Shown here one piece after another: positions 22,595 through 32,445 of a stretch of DNA of 64,000 bases. Each line of letters opens with the position of its first letter. Positions within the stretch are counted from its first letter, which is position 1. Made by a program: the position numbers and the translations under genes. The notes beneath the pieces are model-generated. The model saw only the letters and a list, made by a program, of their open reading frames with translations, searched no databases and was not told the DNA's origin. The stretch is from Macropodus opercularis (lineage: Eukaryota > Chordata > Actinopteri > Anabantiformes > Osphronemidae): NCBI GenBank assembly GCA_030770545.1, contig JAUCMP010000028.1, positions 14,589,501 to 14,653,500 on the forward strand, read 5' to 3'.

Positions 22595-22804
22595 AGGGGT
22601 CTCCAATCCTGGTCCTCGAGGGCCACTGTCCTGCAGGTTTTCCAACTCTCTCTGCTGATCACCTTGATCAGGTGTGTCAGTTGGCTTCTACAGCTGCTGA
22701 TTGACTGAACACACCTGATCAATGTAATCAGTAGTAGCTACGGCAGGGAGAGATGGAAAACCAGCAGGACAGTGGCCCTCGAGGACCAGGATTGGAGACC
22801 CCTG
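22595..22804. mobile_element. Fold-back MITE, hAT-like
   Basis: The element starts CAGGGGTCTCCAATCCTGGT and ends with its inverse (ACCAGGATTGGAGACCCCTG). The inverted similarity continues inward for more than 60 bases per arm, so most of the 210 bp can form one hairpin. CAGGGG ends are typical of hAT-derived MITEs. Flanking octamers (AACGTTAG and CTTTAGAG) are not an exact duplication. Confidence 0.85.
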
Positions 22805-24035
22805 CTTTAGAGTAATGGGAGCTACAGTAGGAATTTGTCTCTCTGTTCCCATTTTCCACCCATCTGATTTGAAGACCGGTTTAAACTCTGTAAATACTGG
22901 ATATATATTTTATTCCAAAATTAATATTGACATCACTATGAAACTACACCACTGCTGGACAGTACATGTTAAAAAAACTAAATTGCATCAGTAGACGCAG
23001 AATAATATTTTGATAATTTTATTAACTAATTTCCTGAAATTTCCAATTTAATAAACATAAAAATTACAAAACTAATTAACAACACAGAAGTTAAATGTGG
23101 TCTAGGAAACATCAAATCTCTATCGTTTAAATCCCTGTCAGTAAATGACTCAACCACCACGTTCCTACATTAGGCCCATTAGTAATAATATAAACCTAAT
23201 ACAGCTAAAAGTCTTATTGTCTATTGAAGATATGTCATTTCATTCTGGAAAACAGCCTTTGTTGTGAACCTGGACACTGACTAATATGACACAGTAAAAA
23301 CACTCCTCGTCCAGACGAAGGAAACTCTGGTCTGTGTCTGACATTAAGCTCCATCTGTTTCTAACTCAAACATTATCAACTAGTATCAAGGAGTAAATCA
23401 GTTTAAGTTAGTTATTTACCCTTCAGAGGTTTTTGAAGAAAAACAAAACGTGACGCAGCGATCAGTGAAACCAAACTATTAGGTGAAAACACCCAGAAAC
23501 CATCGCTTTGTGCCGCATTGTGTCTTTTCAAAATACATTTCGTTCATCAAATAGCAAAACATCTCTACAGCTGTAGTAATTCTGTAAACTGGATAGATAT
23601 AAATTTTGTTTGTTTGCATTTCGTTGGTCAAATCAGCCGTAACTGGATTTTAAGTGCGAGACTTGTGCGAGAATTATGGTAACAGTGTTGCGACCGCTTG
23701 GAAAAGATGAGAGACTAGGCCTCGTTCATCTGTTATGTGCTGGTACAGCAGCTCTTTTCCTCCTGCTACTGTTAGACTTTACAATCAGAGCATCAGACAT
23801 TTAATAAGCACATATGTTAACATACACTTTATTGTTCTGACAGTTACATCCAAAAACGTTTTTCCTAAACATGGCAATAAACTAATAAATAAATAAAAAC
23901 ATACTGTGACATTTTTCTCTTTAGCGCTATATTCGTAACCCAAAAACGTGGGGTTCAGTATGAAAAACAGCATAAAAACTCTAATATAAATAATAATAGC
24001 CAAAAAAGGTTATATATTACTATACCTATAGCAGC
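22805..24035. other. Gene-free AT-rich stretch
   Basis: I see no coding frame with protein-like composition, no transposon termini and no tandem repeat longer than a few units. It separates the MITE from the nested retroelement cluster. Confidence 0.6.
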
Positions 24036-24308
24036 TGTCACATGAGGGCTTGGCGAGGAGAATTTGTCGTGTCACTCTTTTATACTTGACCCTATAATGT
24101 CTGCACACTGTGACTTTAGGAAGTTGAAGATTCCAGAACTAATTGGCAGAATGGAGCCTGTGAACAGGGCTTAAAAAGAGAGTCAGGGGATGAGGCTCAG
24201 GTGAAAACAATCCCCTAATCAAATTAAGCTGGCGGAGGTGGCGGGAGAGTATCCAGAGGAGCTCTCCACAATAAAAGTACGGAATGGAAGTCAAGCTTCT
24301 GATCATGA
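24036..24308 (+). repeat. LTR-like segment, TGTCA...TGACA
   Basis: It begins TGTCACATGAGGG and ends TGATCATGACA, with 'cacaataaaagt' upstream of the end. RNase H coding sequence starts at the next base (24309). It resembles 21976-22359. The flanks (GCAGC and GACTT) do not match, so the LTR call is tentative. Confidence 0.4.
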
Positions 24309-24656
24309 CAGACTTTTTCACAGATGGATGCTGTTTCAAACATGCCACGGATGGACTGAGAGCTGGCTACGCAGTAGTCCACAGACAAGGAAGTGAGTAC
24401 GAGGTGTTGGAAGAACAGAGAGTCACAGGACAACAGTCAGCACAAAGAAGGGAGGTTCTCGCAGTGACAGCAGCTCTAAAACTGGGAGCAGGAAAAGGGA
24501 TCAACATAAACGATTCAGCCTACACAGTAGGCGCAGCACACACCGAACTGGGACAATGGTCAAGAGCTGGCTTTCTCACAGCTAGCAACAAAAGAGGAGA
24601 TGAAAAGACTGGCGGAAGCCCTGTTGCTACCAGAGGAAGTGGCAATAGTCAAGTGC
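24309..24656 (+). pseudogene. Retroviral-type RNase H fragment (interrupted, continues at 31148)
   Basis: The frame begins with the FFTDGCCF catalytic block and continues through GYAVV, a Glu-containing QRREVLAV helix, NDSAYTV (third acidic residue) and LTASN. After the ERV it resumes at 31148 and shows a terminal KGH and GNQEAD before LINE sequence begins at about 31217. It is a piece of an ERV pol gene, older than the ERV inserted in it. Both outer ends are truncated. Confidence 0.75.
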
Positions 24657-25206
24657 TGTAGGAATCTAAATAGTTAAGTAGTAGTTAAAATAGTAGTTGA
24701 AAGCTTAGATAGTAGGATGCATGCAGAAAACAGAACAAGCCGATTGCATTAAAGTATAGGTTGAAACACACACATCAGATTTAGAGAATAGTAGAGACAC
24801 CAGATGCACCCAGACACGGCAGAAAATAAGATAAGTAGGGAGTGAAACATGTGAATGTCTGTAGAAGGAATGTGCTTGGATCCATAGGTTATGGGACCAC
24901 AAAGCAACGGAGAAGATAAGACACCAATAAACCAGCCATGGAGACGAACACCAGACCACGGCATCAGGATCCAGTTACACCACAGAAAGATGCTCTGTCC
25001 AGCATAAAAGTGTGGGTCGAGGGACAGACAGTGTCAGTCAGACTTCGTGCCCTGACTATATGCTGTATAGTTTAGGGACAGACTGACCCAGGCCTGTACA
25101 TTATTATTCTTCAAGTTTGAAATAAAAGTAAGACTGATTTTTATCAGACGTTTCTCCTCATCATTCAACGAACGCGCAGAGCTGGGATTGGGAGAGCAGC
25201 TCAACA
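24657..25206 (+). repeat. ERV 5' LTR
   Basis: It begins TGTAGGAATC and ends GCTCAACA. A TATA-like CATAAAAG lies near 25004 and the poly(A) signal AATAAA at 25121-25126. It is identical to the 3' LTR and about as long as the older solo copy at 5355. Confidence 0.95.
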
Positions 25207-25209
25207 ATT

Positions 25210-25227
25210 TGGTGACCCTGACGTGAT
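25210..25227 (+). promoter_or_regulatory. Primer binding site, tRNA-Trp type
   Basis: TGGTGACCCTGACGTGAT lies three bases after the 5' LTR. It is the complement expected for the 3' end of tRNA-Trp with one difference from the form used by avian retroviruses (CCC-T in place of CCC-C). Its position is normal for reverse-transcription priming. Confidence 0.8.
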
Positions 25228-26048
25228 GGTGAAGGAGAGACAGATTTGGAACGAGAACTGAGGACCTGTTTGTGACACAGTAGCCCGGGCAAAAACAAGG
25301 TAAGCAGAAAACCTGTTAAGTTTCAAATTTCTGCATATTGAAAACTCTAAAATAACTGTGTCATGGATAGGAATCCAGTTCTGTAAATTAAAATTTGAAG
25401 AATAATAATTAATTAAAAAAGAAAAAGGATAAGAGTAAAGTTAAAAGTAAAAAAGAAAAAGGATAAGAGATAAGTTAAAAGTAAAAGATTAAAAAGGATA
25501 AGAGAAGTGAAATCACGGGTGTGGTGCCTATAATGTCCTGACAAGGACATTAAAATACTGAGTTGTGAACCTCTGTTGTGGTAGTGATACAACTAAAATT
25601 ACGGCCACTAGTTGGAAAACTGCAGACACAAATTAAAAACAAAAAGACAAAAAAAAAAAGGGAAGTGTCTGAAAGATTCCGGTTTGGTAGAACCTAGGGA
25701 TTTGGTGCTCCCTTAAAAGACTGAGTTGTGAACCTCTGTTGTGATACAACTAAAATTACGGCCACCAGTTGGAAAGCTACAGACACAAATTAATAACAAA
25801 AAGACAAAAAAAAAGGGGCAGTGTCTGAAAGATTCCGGGTGTAGGACCCCTAGGGACTTGGTGCTCCCTTAAAATATTGCAAGTTAGTGGAATAGTTGTT
25901 GACGTGTTGAAGAGTTGAAAAGTCACCGGTGAGAGAGTGGAAATCTAACGGTGATAACAAAGTGTTTTGTTTGTTTTGTTTGCTTGTTTGTTTGTTTTTT
26001 CTTTCTCACTCCTGTGAGTGAGAGAAGTGAAATCTCAGGAGGAGAAAA
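25228..26048 (+). repeat. ERV leader with ~160-bp tandem duplication
   Basis: Two adjacent units lie at about 25555-25712 and 25713-25871. Both read 'ctgagttgtgaacctctgttgtg', 'acaactaaaattacggccac', an A-rich block, 'gtgtctgaaagattccgg' and 'ttggtgctcccttaaaa'. Upstream is a purine-rich stretch (25400-25510) with repeated 'aaaaggataagag'. No coding frame is supported. Packaging signals would lie in this part of a retrovirus, but none is identifiable by motif. Confidence 0.75.
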
Positions 26049-29010
26049 ATGGAGAGTGAATTTGATCTAGAGTGTGTTGATGAAGGCGGCTGCAGGCCAC
26101 TGACAATGTTGAATCAGTGGAAAAAAGCTCGTGAACAGTTGATAAGTGGTATTGAAAAGAAAGATCGAGATCGACAAAGAAAAATTTATGATGGTAAATA
26201 TGAAGAATTAAAAAAGAAGGGAGTTTGGAAAGATGAGGACAGAGGAGATCGAGCAGAAGTTTTAGCCAGGGAGGATGTGGCTGCATTACAGGCAACAAAA
26301 GAACAAAGAAGAAGTAAAAGGTTTAATCATGAAGAGAAAGTGGAAAACAGAATTAGAACAAAAAGAGGAAAATAGGCGAATAGTGCACAATATGGCATTG
26401 GCAGCATGGGGAACTAAAATTATTGCAAAAATAGGGAAAGACAAACAACAGGAACTCACTGATAGTTCAGTGAAAAAACAGGAGACAGAGTTAACACCAC
26501 ACACCACAGTAGGGCAGACACGACCACCGACATATGTAAACATCTATCCTGATTTAAAGCACACATCTACACTTACTACGCTGCCCCCACCGTAAAAACA
26601 GATGCCTCTGTGGAATGTGAAGGGAGGTCAGTTAGATGTAGAGGAGCAGCAGGACAGTGGAGGAGCCAGTGGAGTAGATTGGAGCAGAGATAACGAAACT
26701 AGGGAAACGATGCATGTGCTTGCTGCAGCTCAGCAACAAGATCAGGAATTAATTAAGAGAAAAGAGATGAGGAAGGAGGAACAGGCAATAGGATGGAAGT
26801 CAGGGATAGAGTTAGAAGGAGAAAGTAGAAGCATGCAAAGTGACGAAGAAGGAGAGGAAGCTTTTAGAAACAGGAGAAGAAGGGAAAGTAGGAGACAAGA
26901 GGAGAGTGAAAGGAGGAGTCAAGCAGGGATTGACGTCACCATTAAGGGAAAACTGACAACACACACAGATGAGCCACCCGTGTCCCATAGATATGACCTT
27001 AGACCTAGACGTGATTCAGCACCATGTGGTGAGTACATACATCACCAAAACCCCTTGCTTTCAAAAGGGGGTAGAATCCAATATAAACCATGGCAGTTTG
27101 GGGATGTGACAGCAATTTTAGAGAAACTTCCACATCCCACAGAGGGTGGGGGAAGGTGGTTGAGCAAGTTGGAGCAGTTGACCATGGGCCAGAGACTGGG
27201 AGTAGGTGATTGGAGGGCCCTGATGGGGCAGATTATGTCCACCTGGGAAGTAGAACAAATAGAGGCAAGAGCAGGACTGTTGATGGTAGATGATAGTGAG
27301 CCATTTGACCAGTGGGCCACAAATGTGGGTAGAGCTATGAGAGAACGTTTCCCGGCCCCTTGAGGCCAGACACATCAGATCACGTGTACACCTAAGAAGG
27401 GGGAGAAACCGGCCACTTTTTTACATAGGTGTAAAACAGAATGGGTTGATGCTACGGGGGTGCACCCACACTCCACTCAAATGCAAGAGGAGTTGTTCAG
27501 GCGAGCAGTGTTAAAGGGAGTGTCAAAAGAAGTAAGACAAAGCATGGAAGATAATCCAGATGCACCGGGAGGTTCCACTGAGACGTGGGAACGCCACCTG
27601 TTGCACCATTTACATAAGGCACTGTTACGGACGCCGAACTATACTAACTAGAAGTCCCAGGGGCAGGAGTCGCCTGAACCCCTGAGACTTACTCGATTAC
27701 GCCACACGATGGCGCCAAACTCACTGAGAGCAGGGGAAGCTCCACCTGAGCTCAATCCCCTGTTCACACGACTCACCGAAGTTCTCAGGGAGAACTAACT
27801 GGAAAGAGGACCCACTCGCACGACCACAGACTTCGAGAATAGTAAATAATAATTTTAATTTTAAGGAAAAGGACAGACACAAACCAAACACGAAAACACG
27901 AGAGACAATGAACTATTAAACACACACTAACATGACGCAACAATCTCAGACATGACTACAGATGACAGAACAACCAACCTGGGACTATAAAACAAAGACA
28001 AAATACATACACCTTCAAATGACAAGACCAGGACTACAAAACTAAGACAGAGGACCAGAACACCACGGGAAACTAGATAATACCAACAAACATAAGAACA
28101 AAGTAACAATAACCCAATCTCAATCAAACCAAGGGTGACAAAACACATACATACAAAAAACAGGTAACCCTCAACACTAAACATATGGAACTAAGGTAAC
28201 TCTCTATAATCACTTACAAAACATACAAACCATGTAACGTCCAAATCTATCTAATCACCCAGCAACGTGAAGACAAAACAGAGGAACTTAAATACTAAAC
28301 AAAACAGGAAATGAAAACCAGGTGAAACCAATACCCAACGAAACAGGAAATGAACGAAAAAACAAAAACCCAACAAGGAGGAACAGGGGACAAGGGCGCC
28401 CTCCAGGGGCTGGAGGGCCAAGCCGTCACAGGCACAGCAGAAAGAGGAAGAGGAAGGTTCAGAAATGGAGGAATTGAAAAAACAGCTGCTTAGGTTACAG
28501 TTACAGAAGGTAAGACAAGAGACTAATGATGTTAAGAAGAAAGATAAGGTAGAAAAACAGATGTTGCAACAGGCTACACAGGTTCCTGATAACCCAGATT
28601 TATTGCCCTCTCCATCCTGGGTTCCAGGCCACCCTCAGTATGGACACGGGCCATCCAATACACAAGGCTCATATTACCCACAGCAGTACGGTAGGGGTCA
28701 ACCCAGGGGGGGCCGTGGCTATCTGGGACGGGGATCCGGGAGGGGAAGGGGCATGTCGGGGGAGTGGATATGCTACTGCTGCAGTCAGCCGGGGCATTTC
28801 GCCAGAGAATGTCCCATGACTCATGCAAACATGGGACCTGGTCCGAGGGGACGAGGACAGCGTGGAAGAGGTCTATCAAATAGAGGATCACATGTTGCAC
28901 CTCACGCCAAGTCTTGCACCAGGGGGTCAGTTTCCTGTGTGGGAACCAGAGGATTTCCCCCAACAATGAAGAAGCCCACAGAGAAGCCTAGACGACGGGA
29001 GGGCAGACCC
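26049..29010 (+). pseudogene. ERV gag, broken by frameshift, stops and a nested LTR
   Basis: The first frame starts at the ATG at 26049 with a charged, helical matrix-like part. The frame changes near 26330, has a stop at about 26593, resumes at 26602 and stops again at 27361. The capsid-like section (about 27040-27620) includes PWQFGDV, a Leu-rich helix set and FDQWATNV. The solo LTR at 27623-28430 then interrupts it. The nucleocapsid has a zinc knuckle of form C-x2-C-x4-H-x4-C (about 28770-28815) after a Gly/Arg-rich segment. Frame breaks make a full Gag impossible from this copy. Confidence 0.8.
27623..28430 (+). repeat. Solo LTR (family 1, copy C) inserted in ERV gag
   Basis: The termini are TGTTACGG and CCGTCACA. 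GGCAC lies directly outside both ends (27618-27622 and 28431-28435), an exact 5-bp duplication. The 808 bp matches copies A and B in block order, with the 'ccctccag...ctggaggg' hairpin near the right end. Insertion plus duplication adds 813 bases, a multiple of three. Confidence 0.9.
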
Positions 29011-29421
29011 GTTGTTAACCTTGACAATAAAACAGACAAGACTGCCCTTTCTGGTGGACACAGGCGCGACTTTCTCCACTCTGAATGTGAGAGTGGAAAA
29101 GAAGGACCTATCATCTAAGACTGTTGAACTAGTTGGTTTCTCTGGGGAACCTGTCATTAACCCAACCTCTGCCGGTCCGAGTGGCCGGCCAATCCATACG
29201 GCATCGTTTTGTTGTTTCAAGTGACCCCAGTCAATTTGATGGGGAGAGACTTGTTGGTTCGACTGGGCGTTTCGATTCTTTGTTCACCTGACGGTGTGAC
29301 TGTATCGTTTCCCAACGGTGAATACATAACGTATACTGAGGCCGATTGGAATCGGAGGGCCCGGCAGGGGGCGGTCTTCTCTCCTTATACATGGCCTGGA
29401 AACCCTGGATCTCCCAACTGA
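29011..29421 (+). pseudogene. ERV protease, frameshifted
   Basis: The first part carries the retropepsin active-site block LVDTGATFS, in a different frame from the nucleocapsid. The C-terminal part, after a frame change near 29205, has the LMGRDLL block that forms the second conserved protease motif. The spacing is close to that of retroviral proteases. Frame breaks indicate it is inactive. Confidence 0.75.
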
Positions 29422-29960
29422 GCCCATATGTCTCCCCGACCGACCCTTACCATGTTACACTATTTTATGACAGGGAACAGACAGATTGGTATCAAGATAT
29501 GTTTCAGGACAAACTGCAAGGACATACATGGAAAATTTCCACTAATGCTATTCTGATTGGTCCAGAAGGAGTAGTGGGCAGTGTCCAGTTGACAGCAGAT
29601 CAGGCTGCCTGGTATGAGATGGGTGCGGAGGCGGTGCCTCATGTCTCGTTGGCAATACATCCTGGACACCAAGCTAAAGATCTAGGCCCGATGGCCAAAC
29701 GATTGGCTGAAAGTACTGATTGGGTAACAACGCAACTTCCTAATGTCCAATACTTACCTGAACACTCATCTTATAAAATCACACAAACTACATCTGATGT
29801 GGTTGTACTTGAACATCAGTTACTAACTGGCCGTGAAAAATCTGATCATGAATTAGCTGCAGACATGTCAGACTGCACGTTGTGGTCACAGGGCCCCACA
29901 GATGTTGGTTTTTATGGTAACCACAATATGGACAGAAAGCTGAAGCGGAGGCAGGGATAG
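29346..29960 (+). CDS. ERV domain between protease and RT with paired HxTL/HxSL motifs
   Basis: An open frame of 204 codons overlaps the end of the protease and runs to a stop at 29958. About 35 residues in it has PYHVTLFYD, and about 64 residues later VPHVSLAI. Two His-hydrophobic-(Thr/Ser)-hydrophobic motifs, each following a predicted beta strand, are the hallmark of 2H phosphoesterases (LigT, AKAP7, CNPase, USB1 and some viral 2',5'-phosphodiesterases). I recall similar sequence between protease and RT in other fish ERVs. No function has been shown from this sequence. Retroviral dUTPase and RT motifs are absent. The first ~20 residues are out-of-frame protease sequence. Confidence 0.55.
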   Translation: MESEGPAGGGLLSLYMAWKPWISQLSPYVSPTDPYHVTLFYDREQTDWYQDMFQDKLQGHTWKISTNAILIGPEGVVGSVQLTADQAAWYEMGAEAVPHVSLAIHPGHQAKDLGPMAKRLAESTDWVTTQLPNVQYLPEHSSYKITQTTSDVVVLEHQLLTGREKSDHELAADMSDCTLWSQGPTDVGFYGNHNMDRKLKRRQG

Positions 29961-30560
29961 CAGATACTATTCATGGGTTATTACAGAGTTGTGTATTAGA
30001 ACCATCGACCTAAGCATGGAATACTCCTATACTACCTGTAGAAAAACAAGGTACTGGCATGTATTGGATGGCACATGATTTAAAAATGGAGAGAATGAAT
30101 CACACACTTTGGAGTTAACTGTGATGTCCTGTAGAGGGTACAAAGTGTGTCATGAAAACTAACAGCTCTCGTTGCAGTATTCTCTACAAAGGTTACAGGA
30201 GCCAAAGGATCTACAGAGTCCAGGAAACCACATACGGCTGAGTGGGTCCTTTTGAAAGTGATAAAGAGGAAGTGGTCTGAGTCACGGTGGACAGGACCGT
30301 TCCAAGTGACAGAACCGTATGGCCTTGGATATGTTGCTGGTGGAAAAGGGGGAGTGTGCTCTATGTTTGTAGGAATGGTGACGATTCTAATCTTGTGCGG
30401 ATGCTGCTGTATTCCCTGCATCCGAGCTTTGTGTCAGCATTTAATAGTGACTGCAATAGAAGGCAGGGATGCTCCTGCTACACAGATGCCACTGCTTAGA
30501 GGAGGCGCACCAAACGACGAGGAGGACGAACAGGAAGATATAGCAGTCATGGCGGTGTTG
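29961..30560 (+). pseudogene. Remnants of ERV RT, integrase and env end
   Basis: About 29965-30085 encodes the start of RT (ILPVEKQGTG, MAHDL). The sequence then jumps to an integrase-like MERMNHTL (30091-30114) and to an integrase C-terminal block (WTGPFQVTE, about 30285-30312). It then jumps again to the end of env: a hydrophobic membrane segment followed by CGCCCIPCI and an acidic cytoplasmic tail that stops at about 30561. At least two deletion junctions (near 30090 and 30320) remove the polymerase core and nearly all of the envelope, so no entry protein is encoded. Confidence 0.75.
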
Positions 30561-30585
30561 TAAGTGGTCTCTCGGATGAGAGACC

Positions 30586-30596
30586 AAAAGGGGGAA
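30586..30596 (+). promoter_or_regulatory. Polypurine tract
   Basis: AAAAGGGGGAA lies one base before the 3' LTR, the position of the plus-strand primer in retroviruses. Confidence 0.8.
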
Positions 30597-30597
30597 T

Positions 30598-31147
30598 TGT
30601 AGGAATCTAAATAGTTAAGTAGTAGTTAAAATAGTAGTTGAAAGCTTAGATAGTAGGATGCATGCAGAAAACAGAACAAGCCGATTGCATTAAAGTATAG
30701 GTTGAAACACACACATCAGATTTAGAGAATAGTAGAGACACCAGATGCACCCAGACACGGCAGAAAATAAGATAAGTAGGGAGTGAAACATGTGAATGTC
30801 TGTAGAAGGAATGTGCTTGGATCCATAGGTTATGGGACCACAAAGCAACGGAGAAGATAAGACACCAATAAACCAGCCATGGAGACGAACACCAGACCAC
30901 GGCATCAGGATCCAGTTACACCACAGAAAGATGCTCTGTCCAGCATAAAAGTGTGGGTCGAGGGACAGACAGTGTCAGTCAGACTTCGTGCCCTGACTAT
31001 ATGCTGTATAGTTTAGGGACAGACTGACCCAGGCCTGTACATTATTATTCTTCAAGTTTGAAATAAAAGTAAGACTGATTTTTATCAGACGTTTCTCCTC
31101 ATCATTCAACGAACGCGCAGAGCTGGGATTGGGAGAGCAGCTCAACA
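30598..31147 (+). repeat. ERV 3' LTR
   Basis: It is identical to 24657-25206 at a constant offset of 5941. AATAAA lies at 31062-31067. It is followed by the GTGC duplication and the continuation of the older RNase H fragment. Confidence 0.95.
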
Positions 31148-31216
31148 GTGCAAAGGCCATGAAACCTCAGAGACCCCAGTGGCAAAGGGAAACCAGGAAG
31201 CAGACTGAGCTGCCAA

Positions 31217-32445
31217 GCAGCCCGATACGCCTTTCATTTCTTTCTTCTTCTTGGAGAACATTAGCGTTTTGGTTTTTCCTACCGAAAATTTAAATTCCCA
31301 CGAATATGACCATTCTTCCACCATCTTAACTGCCTCTTGTAATATGTGTAATATTTTTCTTCTATCATATCATATCATATCATCATTACACTTAATCATG
31401 AGTCCCTCCTTCCAAACCATGTCATTATCAAAGAAAACGGCCATGATTCTTTCTCCACATGTGCCTCCTTGATTTCCGCCTCTAAACATATTATCAGGTC
31501 CATGGTGCCTCTGCCTCTTCTGAATCTGCTCTAGTAGGGGAAAGATTCCCTTTGTTTCCAAGCAATAGGTCAGTCTGTCAGTAACCATCCTTTCCACTAT
31601 CTTACATAAATGTGATGTCAGTGCTACTGTCCTGGAATTTCCCGGGTGAGATGGATCTTTCCCTGGTTTCCTAATAGGAATAATCACTGCTTCCTTCCAA
31701 GCACTAGACAATTTCCCTTTCATTCACACTCTGTTATACAGGCCCAGGAGTTTCATAAACGCTATTGACCCTAAATATTTTAACATCACGTACCAAATGT
31801 CAGCCTTCCCAGGAGACGTCAGTCCAGACCTTGCTCAGGCTTTTGTCATTTCTTCCACAGTAACTGGAAGATCCATGACACCATCAGCATCTTCACGTCT
31901 TTCTAAAACTCCAACATGAGCTGCTCTCGTCCTCAGCCTTCCATTCACACCCTCTTCTGGCAAATTGTGACAACTATAAATTTCAACAAGTTTGCTCTAA
32001 TTTCTGCATTATCCTCATCCGTTACTGCTATTTCTTCGTGTCTCTTTAAAGCTGGGTACAGATGCTCCTTTCTAACTGCTCTCATTCTCTTAATCATTCC
32101 TCATACATCGCCAACGGGAGTTGATTCCGGTCTCATTACAAAATCTTTGCCAACTCTGCCTCTTCGCTCTTCGTATTGTTTTCCTAACTCTTGCTTGTTC
32201 CTTCTTATATTCCATTAAATTCCAAAAACGATGAGTTTTTTTTAATAGTCTTAGTGCTTTATTGCTTTCTTTTACCGTGTTGCAGCACTCATTAGTCCAC
32301 CAGGGGACTGCTTTCCATTTCATTCCTCCCTTACTCTTAGAAATTGACTGACTGGCTGCTTCTACTAATGTTCTTTTGATCTTTTTATCAATCTCCACAA
32401 TATCTTCATTTAAATCTATTTTGCACATTTCTGTCTCACAGATAT
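31217..32445 (-). pseudogene. I-like (Nimb/R1-group) LINE ORF2 fragment
   Basis: The minus strand shows, from right to left, the region before the RT (WWTNECCNTVKE, KRQSWQRFCNE, 32090-32440) and the first RT blocks (WKEAVIIPIRKPGKDPS, RTVALTSHLCKIVERMV, 31500-31720). A later RT block follows (KMVEEWSYSWEFKFSVGKTKT, about 31250-31325). A TATCA pentamer repeat (31363-31383) sits where the catalytic YxDD region should be, marking an internal deletion. The right side is cut by the gypsy LTR end at 32446. Confidence 0.75.

Larger units (their letters stand above)
24657..31147 (+). mobile_element. Endogenous retrovirus, recent insertion, internally deleted
   Basis: Two LTRs of 550 bp (24657-25206, 30598-31147) read identically base for base. 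GTGC occurs directly outside both (24653-24656 and 31148-31151). A tRNA-Trp-type primer binding site follows the 5' LTR and a polypurine tract precedes the 3' LTR. In order, the internal region holds a long leader with a tandem duplication, a broken gag, a protease, an unusual domain, a few residues of RT, a jump to integrase pieces and the end of env. Most of RT, all of RNase H, much of integrase and nearly all of env are missing. A family 1 solo LTR is inserted in gag. It cannot be autonomous; any recent mobility must have used proteins from another copy. Confidence 0.92.

Noticed and set aside
24705..24964. Identical minus-strand ORFs of 84 and 71 codons in both ERV LTRs (also 30646-30905)
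   Set aside because: They are antisense to the LTR and identical only because the LTRs are. No domain is present and the older LTR copies do not keep the frame.
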